Shown: positions 1 through 8,195 of the stretch, one piece after another
How positions within the stretch are numbered: the first letter of the stretch is position 1
Layout of the letters: every line of letters starts with the position of its first letter
Source of the DNA: Methylococcales bacterium
Lineage (GTDB): Bacteria > Pseudomonadota > Gammaproteobacteria > Methylococcales > Methylomonadaceae
Direction of reading: 5' to 3'
DNA length: 64,000 nt
Assembly: GCA_028712795.1 (NCBI GenBank)
Contig: JAQTPT010000005.1
Location: 1 to 64,000 of the forward strand
Translations under genes and position numbers: made by a program
Notes under the pieces: generated by a model
Seen by the model: only the letters and a program-made list of their open reading frames with translations
Databases searched by the model: none
What the model was told of the DNA's origin: nothing

Positions 1-1
1 C

Positions 2-202
2 GGCTCCGAGCGGGCCGGCCAACGAGCCGCAGCTATCCAAACTCTACTGGGCACCGCAAAACTGAATGGACTCGATCCAGCCGCATGGCTTAGAGATACC
101 TTGGAAAAATTGCCTACCTGGCCTAACAGTCGCATCGACGAGCTACTACCGTTTGCGCGTCCAGTTGAGGACATTGAAGTACGACAAGACGATAATGATT
201 AA
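2..202 (+). pseudogene. IS66-family transposase (TnpC), C-terminal end only
   Basis: The window opens inside a reading frame that encodes 66 residues and stops with TAA at 200-202. The peptide contains GSERAGQRAAAIQTLLGTAK and later LPTWPNSRIDELLPF, which I recognise as the conserved C-terminal tail of IS66 TnpC transposases. The DDE catalytic part must lie to the left of the window, so completeness cannot be judged. This tail differs in sequence from the two other IS66-type genes to its right, so it is a third, independent element. Recognition is from memory of the family. Confidence 0.75.
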
Positions 203-415
203 TAGCGGCTAATGATGATACCTAACCTTCCTGTCCTATCAATAATTTTTTGCCGGCTTGAGTTCGATCAGAAAAAAAATGGATTGGCTAGCCCTTGGGG
301 ATGTGTCTGGGTTGAACGCATACTTCCGATCTATTCTGTTGGCAAATGCATTAAATGCTTTCTTCCCCATCCGTACGCCTTTTTGGTAGGCGGTTTCAAC
401 CAGTTAATGACCGGA

Positions 416-610
416 CTAATTCCTTTCCAGGTCATGGTTTTTGCCCATTCCAAGGTTACCGCGTGCCTTAAAATTTTCCACACAAACAATCCCAGTGCGC
501 AATTCATTTATCCCCAGTTCTATCGTCTTATGATCCCAACCTAAGGTTTGTTCAGCCAGATAAGGTATTGAATTAAAATAATCAAGGTAACCGTCAATTA
601 AAGCACACAT
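416..610 (-). pseudogene. ISAzo13-like transposase, N-terminal fragment
   Basis: A 64-residue frame contains AEQTLGWDHKTIELGINELR followed by TGIVCVENFKARG. This matches the helix-turn-helix-like N-terminal region I associate with ISAzo13 (Rhodopirellula-type) transposases, which are normally around 400 residues. The frame stops straight after this block. Past the stop, to the left, another frame reads LVETAYQKGVRMGKKAFNAF, which I could not place. No catalytic DDE segment is visible. It is best read as a decayed remnant in a mobile-element zone. Confidence 0.5.
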
Positions 611-669
611 ACTAAAGCCTTTAATATCAGGGCAAACTACCGCTTCCTAACAAAATACCGGAAGCATTC

Positions 670-846
670 ATGAGTCCCTATCAAAATCACGCTACTATGC
701 AAGGCCATATTACCCACGGGCAAGCCAGTGACTTAACCCAGGCTGCGTATTGTAAAGAGAATGGCATTAAGCCGCATATTTTCAGCTACTACAAAAACGT
801 AAGCGGTAATTTTCCCCACGTAGACAAGCTAAGCAGCTTGATTTAG
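670..846 (+). pseudogene. IS66 TnpA-like accessory protein fragment, interrupted
   Basis: A short frame too small for routine ORF calling reads MSPYQNHATMQGHITHGQ and then LTQAAYCKENGIKPHIFSYY. The AAYC...G(I/L)....FSYW/Y pattern is the helix-turn-helix of IS66 TnpA accessory proteins. The similarity ends at about 798, exactly where a GTAAGCG terminus of another IS66 element begins. The last residues before the TAG at 844-846 are therefore read from the inserted element. The gene was probably cut by that insertion. Confidence 0.5.
799..819. repeat. IS66-type terminal inverted repeat (one end)
   Basis: The sequence GTAAGCGGTAATTTTCCCC starts at 799. IS66-family elements characteristically end in GTAAGCG-type repeats, and this one lies just outside the 3' end of the minus-strand tnpC (stop at 829). 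No matching CGCTTAC end is evident at the other side of that gene, so the element is incomplete there. Confidence 0.5.
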
Positions 847-2378
847 ATGCTCAATTTTTTCAGTCAAATTCCAGGGCAGAAATTGATCTAATGCCTCGGG
901 TTCATAGTGCCTGCCAAGTTTGGGAATCTCAGTAAACAGGTATTTCAGGTAATCAAAAGGATCCAGATTATTGGCAACCGCTGTTTGCACTAGGCTGTAC
1001 AGTAGCGCACTCGCATCAGCACCGCGTGGTGTTTGGTTAAATAACCAGTTTTTCCTGCCAATCACAAACGGTTTGATGTGTCGCTCTGCGGCATTATTAT
1101 CAATTTGTAAGTTTCCGTCCTCAAAATAGCGAATCAGGTAAGGCCATTGGTTGATGGTATAACGAATGGCTTTACCTTTGGCTGAGTCTTTCGCAGTCTT
1201 GGCTACGTTGTCATCACACCATTGCTTTAAGTCTGCGGGTTTGCTTTTTTCCTGGCGCAGACAATAGCGCTGTTCTATGGTCAGGTCTTTAAGCTGTTTT
1301 TCAAGCGCGTAGAGCGCTCTGAATTTTCGCAGTGCGGTATGCGCCATGCCAAATTTATTGTCACGACTAGCTGCCGGTAGCGCCTTTAACGCTTCATCAA
1401 ATTTTCGCCGCGCATGCGACATACAGCCAACCAGGAAGCAATTGTCCGATGCCAGAGCATGATACCCGGCAAAGCCATCGACTTGTAAATAACCTGCAAA
1501 GCCCTGTAAAAAGGTGACCGTATGCTGACCGGCACGGGTCGCCTGATACTCATACAAAACAATTGGGCACGCCGTCTCATGGCCTCCACTCTGGTAGAGC
1601 CACATATACGACTTGGCTTGCGTATCCCGTCCATCCTGAATCACATTCAAGGTTGTTTCATCGGCTTGAAGGATTTTCTGCCGGAGCAAGTGTTCATGCA
1701 ATCGCTCATAAAAGGGGGTGAGCAGTTCAGCGGATTTCAACACCCAGTTCGATAAGGTTGCCCGGGATAGATCAATGCTTAAGCGCTTGAAGATCATTTC
1801 CTGCCGGTACAGCGGCAAGCTATCCATGAATTTAGCGACAATGATATAAGCCAACAGGCTGGCGGAGGCAAAGCTGCGTGGAATCGGTTGGGCCGGTTTG
1901 GGGGCGGTCAGCAGACCATTTTCACAGGCACGGCAGCCATATTTAACCTGCACATGCTCAATGATTTTGATTTGCGCCGGAATGATTTCCAGTTGCTCGG
2001 ACTTGTCTTCGCCGGCTTCATGCAGGGCATGACCACAGGCACAGACGCGCTCGGCTGCCGGCAGTTCATAACGCACCACTGCACGCGGGATATGTTTGGA
2101 TAACGGTTTGCGGCCTGGCTTTTTCCGCTGATAGGTAATCGTTTCTTCAAGTTCGCCTTCCGCCTCTGGTAAGGCATCAAGAATCGATTCGGCTTCATTA
2201 AACAACTCCATTGCTCAGGATGCTTCTCACTGGAAGCGCCGAAACGTCGGTGTTGAAAAAGACGAAACTGCTCTTCATACCAGTTCAGTTTTTCCTGTAA
2301 TTGCTCGACGCTAAACTGATAATCCTGCACCATTTTATGCAAGGTATCAATATTATTGGGCAGGGGCTCTGGTAGTCC
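829..2378 (-). pseudogene. IS66-family transposase TnpC, frameshifted and lacking a start
   Basis: The main frame (829-2211, 460 residues) has LQADETTLNV, YLQVDGFAGYHAL and NNAAERHIKPFVIGRKNWLF, the DDE and C-terminal hallmarks of IS66 TnpC. Its natural N-terminus lies in another frame just upstream (IDTLHKMVQDYQFSVEQL to RFGASSEKHPEQ). The two halves should join as EKHPEQ-MELFNEAE, so a single-base deletion near 2211 separates them. The upstream frame is open only from 2378 after a TAG and has no good start codon. No tnpA or tnpB belonging to it is adjacent. The gene is probably dead, although a programmed frameshift cannot be excluded from one sequence. Confidence 0.8.
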
Positions 2379-2403
2379 CTACAAATCAATGCAGGTGGTA
2401 AAA

Positions 2404-3441
2404 TTAATCGAATTTTGACATAGTGTAGCGGAAATTGTCAATGTAGTTGTCGCCGAACACTCGGCTGGCGATCCAGTAAACGACTACGCCTTGACCGCAG
2501 AACACCCATAACCAAAGCAGCGTGTTCAGTTCCCGCCAGGACGTTTCGTCCACATGCAGCAAACCACTGCTTTGTACCGCTTCCACCCATTCGTCTTCAA
2601 CGGGCAAGACCGCCGCACCGCTTTCATGCAAGGTGGCGTGGAGAGTGCCAACACTGACCGCCAAGCCCAGCCAATCATTCAGGAATTCCTGTATCCGCGC
2701 CCGCGACAGGCGCATCCGGTAAGCCAGGCAAACAATCAGTGCTGCAAGTCCAGGGCCGACAAGACGCCATTCCGACAACCAGATGTTTGGTGTTAAGTGG
2801 TGTGATACCTGCCGATGCGGGGCCTGTTGTGTGCAATGCCCACAGCTACAGACCGTTTCATAATAGGTGTGTTTGGTATTGGTCAAATTAATACCCGGCT
2901 TGTCCGGGTCAGCCCACTCCAAATCAACTGTTTCAAAGGCGGTATAGGCTTTTGCGGCATCTGGCTTCAATTCACGGTCACAGCGCGCGCAAACTGCCGG
3001 ATAATGATGCGCTTCTGCCGTTACCGCCAGCTTTTGCTCTCGCCCGTAGCCGGGTGCCCCAGGTTGTTTGCCGGCTTTCCGTTTATTGCTTGCTTCATCT
3101 TCAAATGCTTGGCTTTGCCGTGTATCGTTCGCCATGTCCTGTTCTTTTTCCACTGGCCCGGTTTTCGATTCTTCGTCGGCGTCTATCGTGTGCTCATCCA
3201 CTCCCGCACATTCGTCCGGCTCTGGGTGGCACGGCGGGTCTTCCTCGTCGGCAACAGTCTTGTCCCACGGCAGGTCACTACTTGGTGGCCGCGAACTATT
3301 CCGTGAGGTTTGCCTCAACCGCTCCCGCGCTTCTTTTAAGTCGTAAAGCAGTTTGACGGATAATCGGCGCAGAACTTCCTCCGGTAATTCCAGCAATTCT
3401 TCTTCGGTCAGTTGCAGCAGATCGTGGTCGCTTAGTCTCAT
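2404..3441 (-). pseudogene. Second IS66-type transposase, C-terminally truncated
   Basis: The 345-residue frame begins MRLSDHDLLQLTEEELLELP and has QTSRNSSRPPSSDLPW, the N-terminal signature of an IS66 subgroup. A Lys/Glu-rich linker, a Cys-rich zinc-binding segment (CARCDREL, CSCGHC) and the HVDETSW block with a first catalytic Asp follow. Family members normally continue for a further 100-200 residues with the remaining acidic residues, but here the protein changes after WIASR into an unrelated tail and stops at 2404. The truncation point abuts the neighbouring broken IS66 copy, which suggests recombination or insertion between the two. Confidence 0.75.
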
Positions 3442-3604
3442 GGAGATTAATGTACAACTTTTTTAGCCAACTTTGTATGTTTTTGGCGTAGGGGGGTCTG
3501 AATAATTACGTCAAGTTATTTCGGCTGACATATTCTGCGGCTAACGAATTATTGCCTAGATTAAGACGCTTTATGATAATGTTAGAAGCTTAAACGGTAC
3601 ATGA
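3442..3604. other. Intergenic DNA with no recognised gene
   Basis: This stretch follows the start of the truncated transposase. I see no coding frame with family similarity, and no clear IS end with a matching partner. Confidence 0.5.
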
Positions 3605-3684
3605 ATGCGGTCCTTTTAGGCACGGTCAGCACGCTTTATCCCCATGAAAATGGGTGGCGGTGATGATAAACCCGCATCGTGCCT
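3605..3684. ncRNA. Candidate structured element with pseudoknot pairing
   Basis: Two perfect long-range complements interleave: ATGCGG (3605-3610) with CCGCAT (3672-3677), and AGGCACG (3618-3624) with CGTGCCT (3678-3684). Their order A-B-A'-B' is that of a pseudoknot. Between them is a perfect small hairpin CCCAT-GAAA-ATGGG (3641-3654) with a GNRA-type tetraloop on the plus strand. The element lies only three bases beyond the stop of the minus-strand gene at 3688. I do not recognise a known riboswitch or ribozyme in it. It could also be a transcription stop region or chance pairing. Confidence 0.3.
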
Positions 3685-3687
3685 GGC

Positions 3688-3969
3688 CTACATTTTCTTA
3701 TCACTGTGCTTCAGACCCCGCTTACGCCGAGTTAAAGCCAAAACGCCCATCAAAGCAGATAACAATAACCAGACTGCAAAAGATAAGGGTGCTTGTGAAG
3801 CAAGACTTATAGTCTGATGCAACATCCGAATTGGAAGCATTGGGTTGAAGCGGATGGCTATGATAAAAATCAGTATCATACTGACTAATGCTATCGCTGC
3901 TGGCAGCTTTATCAATAATGATTTTAATGCTTTCATCTGATTTTCTGCTGCTTGAAAACTCATGGACAT
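3688..3969 (-). CDS. Small two-segment membrane protein of unknown function
   Basis: This 93-residue protein has two hydrophobic segments, about residues 20-42 (LPAAIALVSMILIFIIAIRF) and 60-81 (LSFAVWLLLSALMGVLAL), and ends in a basic tail TRRKRGLK. The second segment with its basic tail recalls the sorting tails of PEP-CTERM proteins, but no Pro-Glu-Pro motif or secretion signal is present, so I do not call it one. The start at 3969 is supported by GAGGAAG a few bases upstream. The gene stands alone between a transposon remnant and pseudogenes, and no function can be assigned. Confidence 0.55.
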   Translation of the reverse strand: MSMSFQAAENQMKALKSLLIKLPAAIALVSMILIFIIAIRFNPMLPIRMLHQTISLASQAPLSFAVWLLLSALMGVLALTRRKRGLKHSDKKM

Positions 3970-4328
3970 TTGTACTTCCTCTTAACAGCTATTTTCATTG
4001 ATTTTTCCCTTATTTACCTAGAACAATACTCGCGATACTGAACTTTATCCGTATGGTAAATAATACAGAGACAAGATGAGGGGAAACTGGGGGATGTGAT
4101 TAAAATTTGATTAATTTTGGTATAGTCTGGCTAGCGTCGATAAGTTCACTGTATCGCTTAAGCCGTGCGAATAAATCAAAACCTGACGAAGCGACACGGG
4201 CAGTCGAAAAAATACACACTATATTAAAGAATATCCTTTTTATCTTGTGATTGTTTTTTACCAATAACGAACTAACCATAAATGACGCGAGCTAATGAAA
4301 CCCCATCTTTCGTCAACAACGCCGTAAA
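3970..4328. other. Gene-free stretch
   Basis: It is AT-rich intergenic DNA upstream of the small membrane protein gene and downstream of a pseudogene. I see no credible coding frame, tRNA or strong hairpin with a T-run. Confidence 0.5.
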
Positions 4329-4719
4329 TTATGGAATTTCCTTGCCAATAGCCGAGCTCCAGATTTCGAACCGCTATTCCCTTAAAAGTTGAATTTTAAT
4401 AGCCTCCGCCGCCGAAAGCCTATCATGATTAAGTGGTGCTAGAGTTGGAACAATTATGGTTTGGATGCATCAGAATCCAGGCGATAGCAATTTGATCGAT
4501 TCCAACTCTACCCAAAGAATCGCTTATGTTACTGAGCGTCTGCCTCAATTGACCAGCACGCCGGTTATCTGCATGGAAAAGAGCTCCACCTCCTAATAAT
4601 GGGCTCCAAGCCATGGCAGATATTTGCCATTTCTGACATAAATCTAAGAACCCATTTTCTAGCGAATCCGTATTAACAACTAAAGTTTCGGAGTTCATTT
4701 TCACCCATATAACCGCCAT
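4329..4719 (-). pseudogene. Aldo/keto reductase, C-terminal remnant with frameshift and stop
   Basis: The visible frame has WQISAMAWSPLLGGGALF and IDQIAIAWILMHP, typical of the C-terminal half of YdhF-type aldo/keto reductases. After HPNHN the homology moves to another frame, IIVPTLAPLNHDRLSAAEAI, then KIQLLRE, an in-frame TAG, and RFEIWSSAIGKEIP ending with TAA at 4329-4331. The family normally ends in an almost identical string. The N-terminal half, with the catalytic Tyr and the NADPH fold, is missing. One frameshift, one stop and a missing half make this a clear pseudogene. Confidence 0.8.
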
Positions 4720-4730
4720 ATCGCATTGAT

Positions 4731-5144
4731 TTACAAAGCCTCAAGCCGTAGCGTTCTGGGATCAAGTTGCAGGACTTGCGTAAACAAGCACTGTATGTGC
4801 GTATCAATTGTTTCCTTCACAAAGGTTGCTGCATCGCCTAAGACAACTCCCAGCTCATCCAACGCGCCGGTGATTACTGCGCGAAAAACCTGCCACAGTT
4901 TGCAGGCTTTGCTAATTTTCGCACTGTTGCCGCGCAACTTCTGTCGCATCAATGCGATACTTGCTGCCCCTTGCATCTGTTTGGCGAAGTGCTCTTCAAA
5001 CGAGTCGGAAATTTATTTCAGGAAGATCAAGCCCTGCACGATGTTTTTGTACTCAGCCGTGTCAATGTTTTTACGCAGTTTACAGGCGGCTTTCCAGAGT
5101 TGTTTTTCTAACGGTTCCTGATTTTCGGGTTTGTTTTTCGCCAT
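4731..5144 (-). pseudogene. Type I restriction methylase HsdM, N-terminal remnant
   Basis: From an ATG at 5144, preceded by AAGGAAAG, the frame reads EPLEKQLWKAACKLRKNIDT, then AEYKNIVQGLIFLK, a TAA, and ISDSFEEHFAKQ. This is the conserved HsdM N-terminus, whose intact form reads ...GLIFLKYISDSFEE, so a Tyr codon has mutated to TAA. After FAKQ the frame stays open to 4731 (81 residues from an internal Met) but no longer resembles HsdM, and I do not recognise that part. The SAM-binding and NPPY motifs, hsdS and hsdR are all absent. It is a dead fragment. Confidence 0.75.
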
Positions 5145-5181
5145 GTGCTTTCCTTAATTTATAGGGGCGAATTGCATTCTG

Positions 5182-5236
5182 ATGTAGGAGCAATCCCTAG
5201 CGGTTGACCTTAGGGCAGGCGCAAGGCCTGCCCCTA
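5182..5236. repeat. Dispersed GTAGGGGCAA-type repeat with hairpin
   Basis: TGTAGGAGCAATCCCTAGCG begins here and closely matches TGTAGGGGCAATCCCTTGTG near 34680. The right part (5210-5236) is a strong hairpin, TAGGGGCAGGC-type arms around GCGCAAGGC. It sits directly 3' of the aminotransferase gene (stop at 5242). It behaves like a REP/MITE-type intergenic repeat and may also help stop transcription. Confidence 0.5.
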
Positions 5237-5241
5237 CACAA

Positions 5242-6339
5242 TTATGCTGTCAAAACACCCCGGATAACGCCCACAATCTCCCTGACAGCATCATCTTCAA
5301 GAAACGGGCAGATCGGCAATGAAAAACAGGTGGCGGAAACGGCTTCAGTCACGGGCAGGCTTAATCCCGCGCATTCTTTTTTAAACACATTCTGTTGATG
5401 CAAAGGAACGGGATAATAAATGGCGCAGCCTATTTGTTTGCCCTGCAACGCTTTTAACACTTCATCGCGACTGTCACATAACAAGGTGTATTGATGATAA
5501 ATGTGTTCGCCCAAGCCATCCTCATACGGGGTAATGAGCGGTAAATCCGCCATCAATTCTGAATAAAGGTGGGCGACATGACGACGCGCCTGATTGTATT
5601 GGTCGATGCGTTTTAATTTGGGCCTTAAAATAACCGCCTGCATTTCATCAAGACGGCTGTTGTAACCAATCACATCATGGTAATAGCGCACATCCGAGCC
5701 ATGATTACGCAGTTGTCTGATTTTTGCCGCCGTATCGTCCGAGTTGGTGACCACCAAACCGCCATCACCGAACGCGCCCAGGTTTTTACTGGGGAAAAAG
5801 CTGTATCCGGCCGAATCGCCTATCGCTCCGGTTTGCTTGCCATTGATACTCGCGCCAAAGGACTGGCAGCAATCTTCAATCAGCTTTAAACCATGCTCCT
5901 CGCAGAGTTGCGCAATTTCAGCCATATCCGCCGGTTGACCGAACAGGTGCACGGGCATTATGGCTTTGGTTTTTGGGGTGATGGCTTTTTCTATGGCATC
6001 CGGCGAAATATTGAAAGTTCTGGGATCGATATCAACAAAAACGGGAATTGCGCCCACATATTTAATGGCTTCCGCTGTCGCGATAAACGTGAACGCGGTG
6101 GTGATCACTTCATCACCCGTGCCTATGCCTTCGGCAATGAGCGCCAAATGCAGGGCATCGGTTCCGGAAGCGACGCCTATCGCATGGTTGACGCCCAGAT
6201 AGCTAGCGGCTTCCTTTTCAAAGGCCTGTACATTAGGGCCCAATATAAAAGCGCAGTTTTCTATTGTTTCAGCCAGCCCCCTCTCAACTTCCTCTTTGAT
6301 TTCAGCGTATTGTGCCTTCAGATTTACCATGGGTATCAT
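5242..6339 (-). CDS. gnnB: DegT/DnrJ/EryC1-family sugar aminotransferase, probable GnnB
   Basis: This 365-residue PLP enzyme has the DegT/DnrJ/EryC1 pattern throughout: GVASGTDALHLAL (about 55-67), HLFGQPADM (131-139), EDCCQSFGA (155-163) and SFFPSKNLGAFGDGG with the Schiff-base Lys at 185. Such enzymes transaminate 3-keto or 4-keto nucleotide sugars. Its partner 84 bp upstream is an NAD-dependent sugar oxidoreductase. An oxidoreductase and aminotransferase of these sizes are what Acidithiobacillus GnnA/GnnB use to make UDP-GlcNAc3N for amide-linked lipid A. WbpE-type roles in O-antigen synthesis are the main alternative. The start may be Met1 or Met4. Confidence 0.65.
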   Translation of the reverse strand: MIPMVNLKAQYAEIKEEVERGLAETIENCAFILGPNVQAFEKEAASYLGVNHAIGVASGTDALHLALIAEGIGTGDEVITTAFTFIATAEAIKYVGAIPVFVDIDPRTFNISPDAIEKAITPKTKAIMPVHLFGQPADMAEIAQLCEEHGLKLIEDCCQSFGASINGKQTGAIGDSAGYSFFPSKNLGAFGDGGLVVTNSDDTAAKIRQLRNHGSDVRYYHDVIGYNSRLDEMQAVILRPKLKRIDQYNQARRHVAHLYSELMADLPLITPYEDGLGEHIYHQYTLLCDSRDEVLKALQGKQIGCAIYYPVPLHQQNVFKKECAGLSLPVTEAVSATCFSLPICPFLEDDAVREIVGVIRGVLTA

Positions 6340-6380
6340 GTTGTTGCCCTTATTTTATTTAGGTGTGGAGACGCAATCTT

Positions 6381-6408
6381 GTAGAGACGCAAAATATTGC
6401 GTCACTAC
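6381..6408. repeat. 28-bp palindromic repeat, copy 1
   Basis: GTAGAGACGCAA and TTGCGTCACTAC form a near-perfect palindrome in the gap between the two sugar-nucleotide genes. Another copy of the same length is at 53258-53285 inside hpnG. A partial extra arm, GTGGAGACGCAATC, lies immediately to the left. It is a small dispersed palindromic element of REP type. Confidence 0.65.
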
Positions 6409-6422
6409 GGATAAAAATGTTT

Positions 6423-7358
6423 TTATTTATCGCCTAATAAACGGGTTATTTGTATCGCCGTTGCCAACGCACGCCGTCCCGCTTCACCGGAAACTAACGG
6501 GTTTACGCCGGTTTGAATGCAGTTGACGAAATGCTTGATTTCTTCGAGCAGCGCGTCGCCGCCTTCAAAAACGGATTCTTCCGTGACTATTTCTGGAATA
6601 CCAGGGAACATTTCTTTTTCACCCGTGCGATATTTGGTCAAAACCCGGTTTTGAAAATCCACGGAAATATAGGAGCTTGGCCTGAACAGCCGCATTTTTC
6701 GCTCCATTTTCATGCTGATCCGGCTGGCCGTCACATTCGCCACACAGCCATTTTTAAATAACAGCCTGGCATTGGCAATATCCGTACCTTGGGTAAGCAC
6801 TGCGGTACCGCTGGCATCAATACGTTCCACTTCTGAATCCACCAGCGCCAAAATAATGTCGATATCATGAATCATCAAATCGAGCACCACGCTCACATCA
6901 TTGGCGCGAGGGTTAAAAGGCGATAAACGGTGCGATTCAATAAACAGCGGTTTTTCGTCTTTATCCAAACCCAGCACTGCCGGATTAAACCGCTCCAGGT
7001 GCCCAACCTGCAAAATCAAATTTTTCGCTTTAGCAAGGGTGATGAGATCATCCGCTTCTTCAACCGTCACTGTAATCGGTTTTTCAACCAGAACATGACT
7101 ACCGGCATTAAGAAAATCCTTAGAGACACTATGATGCAAGGTTGTAGGGACAACGATGCTGACCGCATCAACTTTGCCCAACAGGGCTTGATAGTCTGTT
7201 AAATCTTTTGCGCCATGCTTTTCAGCCACGGCTTTTGCAGCGGCCTCGTCAATATCAACAACGGCAACCAACTCACAATCAGGCAAGGAGGCATATTTTT
7301 CAGCATGAAATTTGCCTAAATAGCCCGCACCGATTACAGCGCATTTTAATTTTTTCAT
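6423..7358 (-). CDS. gnnA: Gfo/Idh/MocA-family NAD-dependent oxidoreductase, probable GnnA
   Basis: The 311-residue protein begins KLKCAVIGAGYLGKFHAEKY, a Rossmann glycine motif at residues 10-15, and has the VLVEKPITV motif at 89-97 with the EKP signature of Gfo/Idh/MocA dehydrogenases. Enzymes of this family oxidise a sugar hydroxyl using NAD. With the adjacent DegT-type aminotransferase it probably oxidises the 3-position of UDP-GlcNAc before amination, as GnnA does. The gene is upstream in a two-gene operon, and the intergenic gap contains a palindromic repeat rather than a clear promoter. The exact sugar substrate is inferred from pairing and length only. Confidence 0.62.
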   Translation of the reverse strand: MKKLKCAVIGAGYLGKFHAEKYASLPDCELVAVVDIDEAAAKAVAEKHGAKDLTDYQALLGKVDAVSIVVPTTLHHSVSKDFLNAGSHVLVEKPITVTVEEADDLITLAKAKNLILQVGHLERFNPAVLGLDKDEKPLFIESHRLSPFNPRANDVSVVLDLMIHDIDIILALVDSEVERIDASGTAVLTQGTDIANARLLFKNGCVANVTASRISMKMERKMRLFRPSSYISVDFQNRVLTKYRTGEKEMFPGIPEIVTEESVFEGGDALLEEIKHFVNCIQTGVNPLVSGEAGRRALATAIQITRLLGDK

Positions 7359-7445
7359 TGGCTTAAATTACATTAAATTCTGCTTAACTCAAAGATGGTC
7401 TGATAAAAATAAAGTATCAGCGTGTTATCTGCCTGGCGATAAGAT

Positions 7446-7467
7446 ATAGATTGGTATTGTAATCTAT
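7446..7467. promoter_or_regulatory. Candidate TetR operator palindrome
   Basis: ATAGATT (7446-7452), eight bases, then AATCTAT (7461-7467) form a perfect inverted repeat in the region between the divergent gnnA and tetR genes. TetR-family repressors usually bind such palindromes near their own start, and the regulator gene begins 143 bases downstream. Binding is an inference. Confidence 0.35.
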
Positions 7468-7610
7468 CAAAATGTATTCAGAAACTTTTGTAGGCCAGTC
7501 GTCTAAAATCAACTTTTACTTAAACACGCGGACACCTAATTTAAAAATATTTGCTGAAGACAAGTTTCTCGGATACCATTTACCTACTGAACGTTTGTTA
7601 GGTAAGAAAA

Positions 7611-8195
7611 TTGAACTCAAAAGAAAAAATTTTAAGCGCTGCGATCGTGTTATTCGCGCAAAAAGGTTATTCAGGGTTATCCATGAGGCAGTTGGCCCTG
7701 GCGGTTGATTTGAGCGTCGCGGCGATTTACCATCATTTTCCCGATAAAAAGACGCTCTATCTCGAATCAGTCCGCTTTGCCTTTTCAAGCAAAGAGGAGG
7801 TTTTTGCCCAAGTATGGGAGTCCAATTGTTCAGCCGAAGAAAAATTAGGCGGGTTTGTCCGCTCTTTGGTTGATGTGATAATACAAGACCGGGATTTCCA
7901 TAGCCTGATGCAACGCGAAATTCTGGAAGCCGATCCTGAAAGAATGCAGCTGCTGGCGCAAGGCGTCTTTAAAAGCCAGTTTTGTTTATTGATGCAACTG
8001 GCGGCTGAATTGGCGCCTGAACAAGATGCTCATATGGTAGCAGCTTCTGTAATCGGTTTGGCCAAGTCTTATGTTGAGTATCAACCCTTACTCAAAAACT
8101 TTCCCGGCTGGAAACCAGAACACGAAATCCCGGAAGTTATTGCCGCACATGTTACTAAATTATTAATAAACAGTTTCAAGGCAAAGACGGCATGA
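7611..8195 (+). CDS. TetR-family transcriptional regulator of the efflux operon
   Basis: This 194-residue protein has a TetR N-terminus: EKILSAAIVLFAQKGYSGLS, MRQLALAVDLSVAAIYHHF and PDKKTLYLE form the helix-turn-helix over residues 5-48. The C-terminal ligand domain is unassigned. The start appears to be TTG at 7611, preceded by AGGTAAG at a suitable distance; no ATG or GTG upstream keeps the family N-terminus. Its stop overlaps the outer membrane factor gene by four bases, so regulator and efflux genes are one transcript and probably autorepressed. The inducer is unknown. Confidence 0.85.
   Translation: MNSKEKILSAAIVLFAQKGYSGLSMRQLALAVDLSVAAIYHHFPDKKTLYLESVRFAFSSKEEVFAQVWESNCSAEEKLGGFVRSLVDVIIQDRDFHSLMQREILEADPERMQLLAQGVFKSQFCLLMQLAAELAPEQDAHMVAASVIGLAKSYVEYQPLLKNFPGWKPEHEIPEVIAAHVTKLLINSFKAKTA

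Noticed and set aside
212..544. 110-codon plus-strand frame
   Set aside because: It lies over the antisense of the ISAzo13-like remnant and has no family similarity.
2815..3306. 163-codon plus-strand frame
   Set aside because: It is antisense to the truncated IS66 transposase and has biased, non-protein-like composition.
3706..3726. CCGCTTAC at 3719 as the missing IS66 end
   Set aside because: It lies within the coding end of the small membrane protein and only eight bases match the end at 799.
3688..3969. PEP-CTERM surface protein
   Set aside because: The C-terminal helix and basic tail are similar, but there is no PEP motif and no export signal; the N-terminal helix looks like a plain membrane segment.
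5893..6384. 163-codon plus-strand frame
   Set aside because: It is a shadow of the aminotransferase gene on the opposite strand.
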